Positions 18,718 through 27,567 of a stretch of 64,000 bases of DNA are shown piece by piece. A model generated the notes under the pieces. The model ran no database searches. It had not been told where the DNA came from and saw nothing but the letters and a program-made list of their open reading frames with translations. The position numbers and the translations under genes were made by a program. Source of the DNA: Ureibacillus manganicus DSM 26584. GTDB taxonomy: Bacteria; Bacillota; Bacilli; Bacillales_A; Planococcaceae. Numbering within the stretch: the first letter of the stretch is position 1; every line of letters starts with the position of its first letter. Location of the stretch: assembly GCF_000772945.1 (NCBI RefSeq), contig NZ_JPVN01000003.1, positions 1 through 64,000 on the forward strand, in the 5' to 3' direction.

Positions 18718-18755
18718 GAAAGCTGTCTAAAAAAGCCTGTTATTAGACAGCTTTC
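18718..18755. other. hairpin downstream of pirin pseudogene
   Basis: GAAAGCTGTCTAA and TTAGACAGCTTTC form a perfect 13-bp inverted repeat between the convergent pirin remnant and phosphatase gene. It lacks a clean T run on either side, so termination is only likely. Confidence 0.7.
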
Positions 18756-18831
18756 GAAAAGTACTGTGTACTGTCGTGATTTATTATGGTTGTAAATATT
18801 TAGCGCCAGTCTCTCATATCCCTATTTATAA

Positions 18832-19434
18832 TCACTGAAAACGTTCTAAAGAATAATTTAAAAATCTTACAATCTTTTTATCTTCCTTTATTTCAATACA
18901 ATGGAGACCTAGATCTGCTGTAGGGAAGATCATACCACCCGTAATAGAATAGCCCAATAATATATTTAACAAGTGTGAAATAGTACCACCGTGACTCACA
19001 ATTAATATTTGGTCGGAATCTTTATATTGCTCTAGTATTTCATAAATAGCTTCTTCTACACGGTGACGAAAGGCAAGTTCCGATTCACCTTCTTCAATTG
19101 CTTCTGTAAGTGGACGTCCATTTGGAGGCATTGGATACCTTTTTAATGCTTCTTCTCGTTTTAAACCAGCAAGGACGCCATTATTCCATTCAACCAATCT
19201 TTGATCATAAACTACTTGTGTACTAAGAGATTTAACAATATGTTCTGTTGTTTGTTTCGTTCTTGTCATAGTACTTGAAATAACAACATTTGGATTAAAC
19301 TTGCTAGAAATGTACTGCGCCATTTTTTTAGCTTGTTTATGACCAGTCTCAGTCATTTCATAATCTGCTCGTCCTTCATGTACATTTAGGATGTCTGCCT
19401 CAGTTTGTCCATGTCTCAAAATTAATAGTAGCAA
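18832..19434 (-). CDS. histidine phosphatase family protein (phosphoglycerate mutase-like)
   Basis: This is a 200-residue member of the branch-1 histidine phosphatases. The catalytic RHGQT stands near the N-terminus, and the second histidine lies in IVSHGGTISHLL. The acid/base glutamate should fall in VEWNNGVLAGL. The start is taken as TTG 19434, because GGGGAGG lies about seven bases upstream; a longer frame starting eight codons earlier would place that site inside the gene. It follows a VOC gene by 40 bp and is probably co-transcribed. Substrate unknown. Confidence 0.85.
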   Translation of the reverse strand: MLLLILRHGQTEADILNVHEGRADYEMTETGHKQAKKMAQYISSKFNPNVVISSTMTRTKQTTEHIVKSLSTQVVYDQRLVEWNNGVLAGLKREEALKRYPMPPNGRPLTEAIEEGESELAFRHRVEEAIYEILEQYKDSDQILIVSHGGTISHLLNILLGYSITGGMIFPTADLGLHCIEIKEDKKIVRFLNYSLERFQ

Positions 19435-19473
19435 AAAAATACCTCCCCATTTCCCCAATTAGAAACTAATTTC

Positions 19474-19845
19474 CTATCGGTGTTGGTCGATTAGAATTTG
19501 GTTGCCATCTGGATCTTCAAGCGTGATATATTCAGGGCCTTCTGTTTCCGTATTTGCTTCTCTTGTTAGTGTAATCCCTTTTTCCAAAAGTTGTTTTTGT
19601 ATCTCGCGGACATCTGTAAAAGGGTCAATGTTTTGAGCGTTTTGGTCCCACCCTGGGTTAAAAGTCAAAAGGTTCTTTTCAAACATTCCTTGGAAAAGGC
19701 CAATGACTGTGCTTCCATTTTTTAAAATCAGCCAATTATTTGCAATGTCTCCCCCAAGTGTTTCAAATCCTAATTTCTCGTAGAATGCTTTTGATGCATG
19801 AATATCCTTTACTGTTAAACTTACTGAAAATGCACCTAGTTCCAT
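19474..19845 (-). CDS. VOC family (glyoxalase/bleomycin resistance-like) protein
   Basis: This is a single VOC module of 123 residues. [22 protein letters not shown] opens it, and [13 protein letters not shown] closes it, close to the classical ending with a metal-binding glutamate replaced by I/L. ATG 19845 has GGAGG eight bases upstream; a longer frame reaches 19914 but lacks a site. It heads a likely two-gene operon with the downstream phosphatase gene. The role could be ligand binding, detoxification or an isomerase; nothing here decides. Confidence 0.83.
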   Translation of the reverse strand: MELGAFSVSLTVKDIHASKAFYEKLGFETLGGDIANNWLILKNGSTVIGLFQGMFEKNLLTFNPGWDQNAQNIDPFTDVREIQKQLLEKGITLTREANTETEGPEYITLEDPDGNQILIDQHR

Positions 19846-20107
19846 GCTATATTCCTCCATTTTAGTTAAGATCAAATCTTCAACAGTATTTCTAATATGA
19901 GTATAAATTAACAATTTTTGTTATACAACAGTTCTTTCTACTTGAATCGAGGATCTTTCTCCCAATAATATGTAAATATAATAGTGATTCTAAAGTTGGA
20001 TTCTATTACAATGAGAATTGTAAAAAGTGTAAACGAAATGTTAATAGTCCGTTTCATTAATAGATAAACATAGTAAATTCAAACTGGAAAAGAAGGGATA
20101 TGTATAT

Positions 20108-21082
20108 ATGAAAAAGAGAAATAAAATAATTATTTCTGTAGCATCAATTTTTGTTGTGCTTTTAGTAATTGTCTACTTTGCTGTAGGAAATTATTTTTAT
20201 GAATATGCACTCGATGCAAACGATGACAAGGAATTTATGGACGACAATCCTCATTTAGAGGAAAGTATTGCAGTAAATGCACAAGTGGCTGAAGAAGCTG
20301 AGCTAGCAGATGCTAAGTTTAAGGAACAGTATCCATTAGAACCAATGACCATAGTTTCAAATGATAAACATAAATTAAAACTTGAAGCTGATTTATATGA
20401 AAATGAACAAGAGAGTAGCAAGTGGGCAATTGTTGTCCATGGGTATACAAGTAAAGCTGCGAAAATGACTCGCTATGTTCGTAACTTTCACGAGCAAGGG
20501 TATAATGTGCTAGCACCAGATCTTCGTGGGCATGGGGATAGTGAGGGAGATTATATTGGGATGGGTTGGCATGACCGCCTTGACTTACTCCAATGGATTG
20601 GTGAAGTGATCAAAAAAGATCCAAATGCAGAAATCGTGTTGTTTGGTGTATCGATGGGTGGGGCTACTGTTATGATGGCTTCAGGGGAAGAACTACCTTC
20701 GAATGTTAAAGTGATCGTAGAAGATTGTGGGTATTCATCTGTAAGTGAAGTATTTACATATCAATTAGACGATTTGTTTGGACTTCCAGAATTCCCAATT
20801 ATAAATGCTGCTAGTACTGTTGCAAACTTCCGTGCAGGCTATGACTTATATGAGGCTTCAGCTGTGAAGCAGGTTGCAAAAAGTACAACACCAATGCTGT
20901 TTATTCATGGAGATGCAGATACATTTGTCCCTTATGAAATGTTAGATAAGGTATATGAAGCGGCAAATGTAGAGAAGGAAAAGTTAGTGATTGCAGAAGC
21001 AGGTCATGCAGATTCTGAGAAGGTTAATCCAGAACTTTATTGGAATACTGTATGGGGATTTGTTGATAAGTACATTCAATAG
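20108..21082 (+). CDS. membrane-anchored alpha/beta hydrolase
   Basis: The protein has 324 residues. A single N-terminal hydrophobic helix (about 7-26) should anchor it, with the hydrolase domain outside. The catalytic triad is visible: serine in GVSMGG, aspartate in HGDADTFVP and histidine in AGHADS. The oxyanion HGYT motif lies in VVHGYTSKAAK. Family members act on esters or peptides, and the natural substrate is unknown. An acidic stalk (about 35-70) links anchor and domain. It is followed by a terminator, so it is probably monocistronic. Confidence 0.88.
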   Translation: MKKRNKIIISVASIFVVLLVIVYFAVGNYFYEYALDANDDKEFMDDNPHLEESIAVNAQVAEEAELADAKFKEQYPLEPMTIVSNDKHKLKLEADLYENEQESSKWAIVVHGYTSKAAKMTRYVRNFHEQGYNVLAPDLRGHGDSEGDYIGMGWHDRLDLLQWIGEVIKKDPNAEIVLFGVSMGGATVMMASGEELPSNVKVIVEDCGYSSVSEVFTYQLDDLFGLPEFPIINAASTVANFRAGYDLYEASAVKQVAKSTTPMLFIHGDADTFVPYEMLDKVYEAANVEKEKLVIAEAGHADSEKVNPELYWNTVWGFVDKYIQ

Positions 21083-21090
21083 GAAGATTT

Positions 21091-21126
21091 TGCACCTATC
21101 TGTGAAGGCGGATAGGTGTTTTTTAG
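21091..21126 (+). terminator. terminator
   Basis: CACCTATC and GATAGGTG flank a 10-nt loop, followed by TTTTTTAG. Confidence 0.85.
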
Positions 21127-21170
21127 ATTTGGCTCGTAGCTTACGGATTTGCTGCTTTAAGTATAAAATT

Positions 21171-21241
21171 TGTTCTATACAACATAGAACAGAGTTGTTA
21201 TAATGTATCTAGAACAGATTTGTTCTAATTCCAATAGAACA
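21171..21241 (+). promoter_or_regulatory. promoter with TGTTCTA/TAGAACA operators
   Basis: TGTTCTAT-N5-ATAGAACA at 21171-21191 and TAGAACA-N4-TGTTCTA at 21210-21227 are palindromes of one motif. A third half-site TAGAACA lies at 21235-21241. A promoter TATACA-17-TATAAT (-10 at 21199-21204) is embedded, so the first operator covers the -35 and the second lies just after the -10. This is a repressor-type layout for the ABC operon that starts at 21313. Confidence 0.72.
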
Positions 21242-21312
21242 GTTTTATTGAAATACAAATCAATCATCACAAGAAGTTGTTTAATTTAATAAATAATATG
21301 GAGTGAGAACGT

Positions 21313-22224
21313 ATGGTATCCAAATATATTCATGTGAATGAGTTATACAAGTCGTTTGATCAGCAGGTAGTATTACAAAATGTAAATTTCCAGGTTAAAA
21401 AGGGAGAAATCATTGGGTTAATAGGTCCCAATGGTGCTGGTAAAACGACTTTTATTCGTATTTTGAATGGTGTAATAAAGGCGGATAGGGGCTCGATAGT
21501 GATTGCTGGGCTTGACCCTGTAAAAGATGGTGATGACATTCGAAAAAAGTCAGGTATTGTGACTGAAAGTGCAGGACTCTATCATCAAATGAGTGGCGAG
21601 GAAAATTTACGCTTTTTTAGTGATCTATATGGAGTGCAAAACAAAAATCGTATCATTGAATTGTTAATGTTATTTGATTTAATTGACCATAAAGATAAAC
21701 AGGTTGGTAAATACAGCACAGGGATGAAAAAACGACTTGCACTAGCGAAAGCACTTCTTCATAAACCAGATATCCTTTTCTTAGATGAACCGACAAATGG
21801 CCTGGATCCAGATGGCATTAAGTTAGTTCTCTCCTATTTAAAAAAATATAATGAAGAAACCGGCACAACAATGATTATTTGTTCGCATGTACTACATCAA
21901 TTAGAAACGGTTTGCCAATCATTTGCATTTATTGATCATGGAACGATAGTGGAACAGGGGACAGTACCAGAACTTGCACAGAAGTATATTGATGTTCTGA
22001 AGGTAGAAGTGGAAACTACTTTAAAACCAATTACACCTAAATATCAAGGTTATAACTATACAGTAGATGGAAATAAATTAATTTTTGAATTGCCATCAAA
22101 ACAAGAAATCTCAAAGCTACTAAATGAAATTCTAAAGACAGATGAAGTGTTCTCTGTAACTACTCTAAATACTGATTTAGAATCAATTTACTTTAAAGTA
22201 AGGGAGAATGGTCATGATAAGTAA
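21313..22224 (+). CDS. ABC exporter ATP-binding protein (NatA-like)
   Basis: The ATPase has 303 residues: Walker A GPNGAGKT at 38-45, signature STGMKKRLALA, Walker B ILFLDEPTNGLDPDG and switch histidine in CSHVLHQLE. An extra C-terminal domain of about 80 residues (after 220) is typical of drug and sodium exporters of the NatA/CcmA group. GGAGTGAG precedes ATG 21313. The permease gene overlaps its end. Its promoter carries paired TGTTCTA operators, so expression is likely induced by a ligand of an unlinked repressor. Confidence 0.92.
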   Translation: MVSKYIHVNELYKSFDQQVVLQNVNFQVKKGEIIGLIGPNGAGKTTFIRILNGVIKADRGSIVIAGLDPVKDGDDIRKKSGIVTESAGLYHQMSGEENLRFFSDLYGVQNKNRIIELLMLFDLIDHKDKQVGKYSTGMKKRLALAKALLHKPDILFLDEPTNGLDPDGIKLVLSYLKKYNEETGTTMIICSHVLHQLETVCQSFAFIDHGTIVEQGTVPELAQKYIDVLKVEVETTLKPITPKYQGYNYTVDGNKLIFELPSKQEISKLLNEILKTDEVFSVTTLNTDLESIYFKVRENGHDK

Positions 22225-23029
22225 ATCTATCATTCGAAAAGATATCATTGACATAACGAGAAGTAAAACGCTATTAACGACATTAATTATTATCCCTATC
22301 CTTTTTTCAGTTGTGTTTCCACTACTAATTGTTGGAAGTGCACTAATTTTTGATATAGAAAAAGTGACTGGTAATGATTTAAATATGATGTTAGACAAAT
22401 TTGTAAGTGTGATGGATCCAGTGGTAGCGACCTATTCTGTGGAACAACAAATTGTTTATATTTTTATAAATTATCTACTTCCAACTTTCTTTTTACTTGT
22501 TCCAATTATCACAGCTATGACAGTCGCTGCAAACAGTTTTGTTGGTGAAAAGGAAAGAAGAACGTTAGAAAGCTTGTTGTTATCGCCTATTTCGATTAGA
22601 AATCTTTATTTAAGTAAAATAATAGCGTCAATTATTCCACCACTATTTGTTTCAATTATAAGTTTTGTAGTTTGTGGAGTGATTATTAATGCACTAGGAT
22701 ATCCTTTATTTAATACACTAATATTCCCTTCAACAAACTGGCTTGTTTTGATTAGCTGTCTGTCTCCAATGATTATTTTACTGGTTGTCCTTGTAAATAT
22801 TTTAATTTCGTCGAAAGTTAAAACTTATCAAGAAGCTCAAAATATTGCGGGAGTTATTGTTCTTCCGATTGTTGCCTTAATCATTGGGCAAATCAGTGGT
22901 GTATTTCTGTTAGGTTTAGAATTGATTTTAATTATTTCTGCTGTATTACTAATTATTAATTTAATTATTTTGTTTAGAATTTCTAAACTAAATGACCGTT
23001 CTGCTTTATTTGAAAAACAAATTCATTAA
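22214..23029 (+). CDS. ABC-2 family permease (NatB-like)
   Basis: This membrane protein has 271 residues and six hydrophobic stretches, and residues about 20-45 form the first. The motif VGEKERRTLESLLLSPISIRNLYLSK is the coupling region of ABC-2 permeases related to NatB/YhfK-type exporters. ATG 22214 is favoured because GGGAG lies seven bases upstream; ATG 22208 is only one base from it. It overlaps the ATPase gene by 11 bp, so translation is coupled. Sodium, peptide or antibiotic export are all possible. Confidence 0.9.
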   Translation: MISKSIIRKDIIDITRSKTLLTTLIIIPILFSVVFPLLIVGSALIFDIEKVTGNDLNMMLDKFVSVMDPVVATYSVEQQIVYIFINYLLPTFFLLVPIITAMTVAANSFVGEKERRTLESLLLSPISIRNLYLSKIIASIIPPLFVSIISFVVCGVIINALGYPLFNTLIFPSTNWLVLISCLSPMIILLVVLVNILISSKVKTYQEAQNIAGVIVLPIVALIIGQISGVFLLGLELILIISAVLLIINLIILFRISKLNDRSALFEKQIH

Positions 23030-23036
23030 TCCTCAA

Positions 23037-23074
23037 TGCCTATTCCTGTGACTTGGAATAGGCATTATTTTTTC
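23037..23074 (+). terminator. terminator
   Basis: TGCCTATTCC and GGAATAGGCA form a 10-bp stem followed by TTATTTTTT. Confidence 0.9.
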
Positions 23075-23234
23075 AAAAAAATTCTCAAACAAAAAATTAT
23101 TTTTACTAGAATAATATTTCATAATAAATAATAAATTTATGAGTAATGAATTAGTTAATATGTCATGGTACTAGTCTAAGTGAAATGGCAAAAGGCACAT
23201 ATAATACATACATTATTCATAAAGGAGGACATCT

Positions 23235-23960
23235 TTGAAAAGCTTTAAATTACTCTTTGTTTTCATTTTGTGCCTTGTATTTTTAACTGCTTGTCTACCA
23301 GGTGCAGGACCAGGTCCCGGTCCAGGCCCAGGTCCAGTTCCAGTTCCAGTTCCAGGCCCAGTAATTCCAGAAGAACCACAACATGCAGATGACGAATCAG
23401 TCTTTGGGGATTTTATCATTGAGAATGTTGGCTATGGTGTATTTGAGGGGAAAGAATATATATTTGGTGATGTAACAAATACTTCTACTAATAATACTTA
23501 TGCTTGGGCGGAGGTTGAAATTGTTTTAGCTGATGATGACATGGACCATATACAATACGTTCATGTTAATACTGATCAACTAGGACCTGGCATGAGGTGG
23601 GAGTTTCTCGTTGCTTTACCAAACGTTAGCTTTAAATATTATTATATTCGTAATGTTTATGGATCTATTCAAGAGCAATTAAATAAGCTAAATGCCAAAA
23701 AGGACTTGGCGATAGTTGAACACACAGTCATTAATAATGGTACGAATTATCAAGTTGTAGGGACTGTTCAAAATATTACACAAAACCGATATGCATATGT
23801 TGATATACTTATTCATGTGTTTGATGAGGATAAGAATATTGTGGAACAATTACAGCCTTCAACAATTGATCTCGGTCCTAGTGGGATATGGAATTTTGAA
23901 GCTACCATTACTGCGCAAAATGCATCGAGCTATGAGATTATAGAAATTTACGGATATTAA
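23235..23960 (+). CDS. FxLYD-domain lipoprotein with PG/PV repeat linker
   Basis: The protein has 241 residues. The signal peptide ends in lipobox LTAC (cysteine 20). A low-complexity linker of alternating PG and PV (about 22-42) should form a stiff stalk. Two FxLYD-like domains follow: one around GDFIIENVGYGVFEGKEYIF to the GPGMRWEF region, the second around VVGTVQNITQNRYAYVDI to GPSGIWNFEA. FxLYD modules are found in exported Gram-positive proteins of unknown role. The start is TTG 23235, with AAAGGAGG six bases upstream. It is probably alone in its transcript. Confidence 0.85.
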   Translation: MKSFKLLFVFILCLVFLTACLPGAGPGPGPGPGPVPVPVPGPVIPEEPQHADDESVFGDFIIENVGYGVFEGKEYIFGDVTNTSTNNTYAWAEVEIVLADDDMDHIQYVHVNTDQLGPGMRWEFLVALPNVSFKYYYIRNVYGSIQEQLNKLNAKKDLAIVEHTVINNGTNYQVVGTVQNITQNRYAYVDILIHVFDEDKNIVEQLQPSTIDLGPSGIWNFEATITAQNASSYEIIEIYGY

Positions 23961-24184
23961 TTGAATGAGAAGATAAAAAACTTTCCTCCGATTCTTGGGG
24001 GTTTTTTATTTGGAAAAACTTCCACTTAATTTTACCAAAAAATGAATGATTCGTATGAAAAATGAATAGCATAAAATTAATGCTAATTTTTGGTGGACAT
24101 GTTGTTTGCTACTTGGTCTTTTAGAACAATTGCATTACCCATGTCGAAGCTCTGAAATCTACGAAGTGGAGAGTCTTACAAACT

Positions 24185-25726
24185 ATGAAATTTAGAAAAA
24201 TTATAACGTTTTTAATAATTGTTATACTGCTATTATTAACGACGTTAATTTTTACTACATCAAAATATATAAATGAAAAATACGTTATTGATGAAATTCT
24301 CTATTATTTAATGAATGATATTGGTGGAATATCCGAGGGAATCGTTAAGTATTGGATAGGGGAAAATGTATTACCCTTTATTGTAATATTCTTGGTTATT
24401 GTAACACCACTCTTGGTATCATACTCTACTAGTAAAACTTTTAAAATTCGTATACGCAAAAAGAAAGTTCAATTTACTTTATTTCCACGTTCAAATAAAT
24501 TCCGTATTACTTATTCATTGTTTATGTTAGCCCTATCCGCAGTTGTGGGTTTTTTCTTACTTGGAATTGATGAGTTTTTGAAAAGAACATTTGAAAATTC
24601 AATGTTTATAGAGGAGCATTATGTGGATGGAAGAAAAACGATGATACAATTTCCTGAAGCAAAACGTAATTTAATTCTCATTTATTTAGAGTCAATGGAA
24701 AATGCTTTAATAGATGAGAAAAATGGTGGGGGATGGCCATATAAGGTAATTCCTGAATTAGAAATCTTAGCACGGGATAATATAAATTTTTCTAACACAA
24801 ATCAGATTGGTGGCGCCTATCCTATCAATAATACAGTTTGGACTGTTGCTGCAATGGTCGCAACTACATCAGGTTTACCACTTAAAATACCGATAGAAAG
24901 AAATAGTTATACTTCTTCTGAAAATTTTCTTAAAGGGGCTTATACATTAGGTGATGTGCTAAAAAAAGAGGGATATAACTTAAAGTTAATGGTAGGATCG
25001 GATGCGCAATTTGGTGGTCGTTTAAATTATTTCACAAATCATGGTGAATATGAAATCTATGATTATAACACCGCTATACAAGAAGGAAAAATGACAAAGG
25101 AAGATAAAGTGTGGTGGGGATTTGATGACAGTCATTTATTCACCTGGGCAAAAGATGAAATTTTAGAATTAGCAAATGAAAAAGAACCATTTAATTTTAC
25201 TATTTTGACAGTAAATACACATTTTCCCGATGGTTACTTAGAAGAAAATGCAGAACGATTATATGATACACAATATGAAAATGTATATGCTCATTCCTCG
25301 AAACAAGTAGATGAATTTATTAGATGGTTAAAGCGACAAGACTTTTATGACAATACGACAGTTGTCCTAATTGGAGATCATTTAAGTATGCAAGACTCTG
25401 CTTACTACGAAGGAAAGTTAAATCCCGAATTTGTAAGAACAATTTACAATGCATTTTTGAATGTCCCTATTACACCTACAAAAGCAAACTATAGATTGTT
25501 TACATCACTTGATATGTATCCAACGATTCTTGCAAGTATTGGCGTTAGAATTGAAGGTGATCGCTTAGGACTTGGAACAAATCTATTTTCTAATAAGAGG
25601 ACTTTAATTGAACAGTATGGCTTAAATTATGTTGATTTAGAGCTGAGTAAGAATTCACATTTTTATAATGAAGTGATATTAGATAACGATTATTTTGATT
25701 TAATTAAACAACGAAAAAAGGATTAA
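24185..25726 (+). CDS. LTA synthase-like sulfatase-fold phosphotransferase
   Basis: This 513-residue membrane enzyme has three N-terminal transmembrane helices (about 7-25, 63-82, 107-130), fewer than LtaS. The extracellular sulfatase-fold domain follows. Metal and nucleophile sites are visible: LIYLESMEN, the threonine region NTVWTVAAMVATTSGLPL, and the late LIGDHLSMQ. The Thr region and GLPL ending resemble the phosphoglycerol transferase MdoB/OpgB branch more than LtaS. It may transfer glycerol phosphate or another phospho-group to a cell-wall glycolipid or glycan. It is monocistronic, with a terminator just after the stop. Confidence 0.87.
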   Translation: MKFRKIITFLIIVILLLLTTLIFTTSKYINEKYVIDEILYYLMNDIGGISEGIVKYWIGENVLPFIVIFLVIVTPLLVSYSTSKTFKIRIRKKKVQFTLFPRSNKFRITYSLFMLALSAVVGFFLLGIDEFLKRTFENSMFIEEHYVDGRKTMIQFPEAKRNLILIYLESMENALIDEKNGGGWPYKVIPELEILARDNINFSNTNQIGGAYPINNTVWTVAAMVATTSGLPLKIPIERNSYTSSENFLKGAYTLGDVLKKEGYNLKLMVGSDAQFGGRLNYFTNHGEYEIYDYNTAIQEGKMTKEDKVWWGFDDSHLFTWAKDEILELANEKEPFNFTILTVNTHFPDGYLEENAERLYDTQYENVYAHSSKQVDEFIRWLKRQDFYDNTTVVLIGDHLSMQDSAYYEGKLNPEFVRTIYNAFLNVPITPTKANYRLFTSLDMYPTILASIGVRIEGDRLGLGTNLFSNKRTLIEQYGLNYVDLELSKNSHFYNEVILDNDYFDLIKQRKKD

Positions 25727-25730
25727 GGGG

Positions 25731-25759
25731 AAGCCATATTATTTTGGCTTCTTTTTTCG
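25731..25759 (+). terminator. terminator
   Basis: GAAGCCA and TGGCTTC flank a 9-nt loop, followed by TTTTTT. Confidence 0.85.
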
Positions 25760-25921
25760 TGTCGAATGCTCAAGAGAAAGGAATGTTTGTAGGCGAAATT
25801 AATAGTTTCGTGTAACAATAGGTAGAATTTCATAGATAGGAAATAGGAACTTTTAAATATAGTTTAATAGAAATTATAAGAGTATAGTTAAGATAGAATG
25901 AGAACGAAATAGGTTCCTCAT

Positions 25922-26000
25922 TTGAAAAAGGCAAATCTATCGAAAGGTAGAGACGCAAAGTCACAGATCTAAGGGAAACTAGGATGGCTGGTCTACCAAA
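25922..26000 (+). ncRNA. cyclic di-GMP-I (GEMM-I) riboswitch
   Basis: The conserved GEMM core is readable: AAAAAGGCAAATCTATCGAAAG, then AGACGCAAAG with a GNRA-type loop, GATCTAAGGGAAACTAGGAT as the second arm with its tetraloop receptor side, and ATGGCTGGTCTACC closing. It lies 80 nt before a secreted protein gene. Immediately downstream (about 26000-26052) GAAGAAT/ATTCTTC and CTCAAAA/TTTTGAG pair into a hairpin without a clear T run, so control could be through RNA stability or access to the ribosome site rather than simple termination. Confidence 0.85.
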
Positions 26001-26078
26001 TGAAGAATCAAGAATTTGCTCAAAATATAGAGAGTAAGTTTTGAGATTCTTCCAAATTATAAAATGGAGGGATTTTTT

Positions 26079-27314
26079 ATGAATAGTAAATTCAACAAAA
26101 ATGTACGCAACGTTCTAGCAACAGGTTTCTTAATGGCAACATTTACATTCGGTACTGGACAAGCTTTTGCAAACGAGGATCCAACAAAAACCGATGCTGA
26201 TGCTATAGAAGAAAATGTAATTGAAACTACTGAAACTACTGAAGCTGAAACAACTGAAACAGAGGCTACTGTCGAAAATCAAACAAATGAGGGCGAAGAA
26301 ACTACTACACAAGAACAAACTGAGGAAGAAACAACTGATACTGAAAATGTAGAAGAAAGTACAACTCAAGAGCCCATTTCTATAATTGATTTCTTTAAAA
26401 AAGTACTGAATAATATTCAAGTTGCTATAGAAAACAATGATGCAATCGAGGCCATTGTATTAGCAAAAGATGCACAAGCTAAAATAGATGATGCAGAGGC
26501 TCTACTTAAAGCTGGCAATGAAGAAGAAGCTAGCAAATTACTCGAAGAGGCAATTGCACAACAAGAATTAGCGCTACAAAAATATGAAGATGCAACTTCA
26601 AATTTAGAAGATGATGCGAATGAAGAAGTTACTACCGAAGAAGAAGTTGAAGAAGAAACGACAAATGAATCGGAAGTAACTGGTGAAGTTGAAGAAAAAG
26701 TAACAGCTGAGTCAGTTCGTGCTGTACTAGAAGCAAAATTCTCATCTAACCTAAATGCACTTCAAGCTGCCCTAGATAAAGTTGGAAACCCTAAGGCAAA
26801 AGCTGCTTTAGCTAAAAACGTTGAAAAAGCAAAAGCACGTCTTGAAAAGAAAGTGAATAAAGAACTAGCAAAACTTGAGGCAAAAGGTTTATTCACTACT
26901 GAAGAAAAAGAAGAAGTTAAGAACGAACAAGATGTAACAACTGAGGAAACTGCTAAAGATAAAGAATCTGAGCCATTGGTGATAGTAACAGATGCTCCTA
27001 AAGCTGAACAAGAGGTAACTAGTGAAACGAAAACAGATAAAGTCGAAACAACAAAAGTAGTAGAAAAAGAAAAGGCAAAAGCTATTACAGAAACTAAAAC
27101 ACAACAAGAGGATCATTCTAAAAAAGAAGAAAAACAACTTGAAAAGGCTGAAAGAGAAGCTGCAAAGCAACAAGAAAAGGCTGAAAGAGAAGCAGTAAAG
27201 CAGCAAGAAAAGGCTGAACGTGAAGCTGTAAAACAACAAGAAAAAGCAGAGAAGTCAAAAGAAAAAGGCAATAATGGAAACGGCAATAACGGAAACGGAA
27301 ACAATAAAGAATAA
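26079..27314 (+). CDS. secreted DUF5667-like coiled-coil protein under c-di-GMP riboswitch
   Basis: The 411-residue exported protein has a Sec signal peptide (about 1-32, cut near QAFA-NE). A Thr/Glu-rich linker comes next. Two helical segments (about 95-170 and 205-275) have DUF5667-like KLLEEAIAQQELALQKYEDA and AKNVEKAKARLEKK patterns. The Lys/Glu-rich tail repeats EKAEREAVKQQ four times and ends NGNGNNGNGNN. It has no membrane anchor or LPXTG, so it is probably released or bound to the wall by charge. ATG 26079 has GGAGGG seven bases upstream. The riboswitch suggests a matrix or surface role tied to the sessile state. Confidence 0.85.
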   Translation: MNSKFNKNVRNVLATGFLMATFTFGTGQAFANEDPTKTDADAIEENVIETTETTEAETTETEATVENQTNEGEETTTQEQTEEETTDTENVEESTTQEPISIIDFFKKVLNNIQVAIENNDAIEAIVLAKDAQAKIDDAEALLKAGNEEEASKLLEEAIAQQELALQKYEDATSNLEDDANEEVTTEEEVEEETTNESEVTGEVEEKVTAESVRAVLEAKFSSNLNALQAALDKVGNPKAKAALAKNVEKAKARLEKKVNKELAKLEAKGLFTTEEKEEVKNEQDVTTEETAKDKESEPLVIVTDAPKAEQEVTSETKTDKVETTKVVEKEKAKAITETKTQQEDHSKKEEKQLEKAEREAAKQQEKAEREAVKQQEKAEREAVKQQEKAEKSKEKGNNGNGNNGNGNNKE

Positions 27315-27329
27315 TTATTTTAGAAAGTT

Positions 27330-27364
27330 AAGGGCTATGGCAAACATAGCTCTTTTTATTTTTG
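27330..27364 (+). terminator. terminator
   Basis: AGGGCTATG and CATAGCTCT pair around GCAAA, followed by TTTTATTTTT. Confidence 0.8.
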
Positions 27365-27567
27365 TAATACTGCCTTTCACTTACTAAAAATTGCATAGTT
27401 TTAAAAAGGTGAAATGTCGAAGGCTTCTAAAATACGAGCGAAATTCAAAGTAAATGGCAGTTATAATAAAAAAATTATGAAAACAATAAATTTCCATGAA
27501 ACTTATTCGAATGTTGGAACGACAAATGGAATGCTTTGATAATTTAACCACAATTTAGGGGGATATT

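Noticed and set aside
21171-21227. LexA/SOS boxes upstream of the ABC exporter
   Set aside because: The Bacillus box needs GAAC-N4-GTTC; here the half-sites are arranged with different spacing and context.
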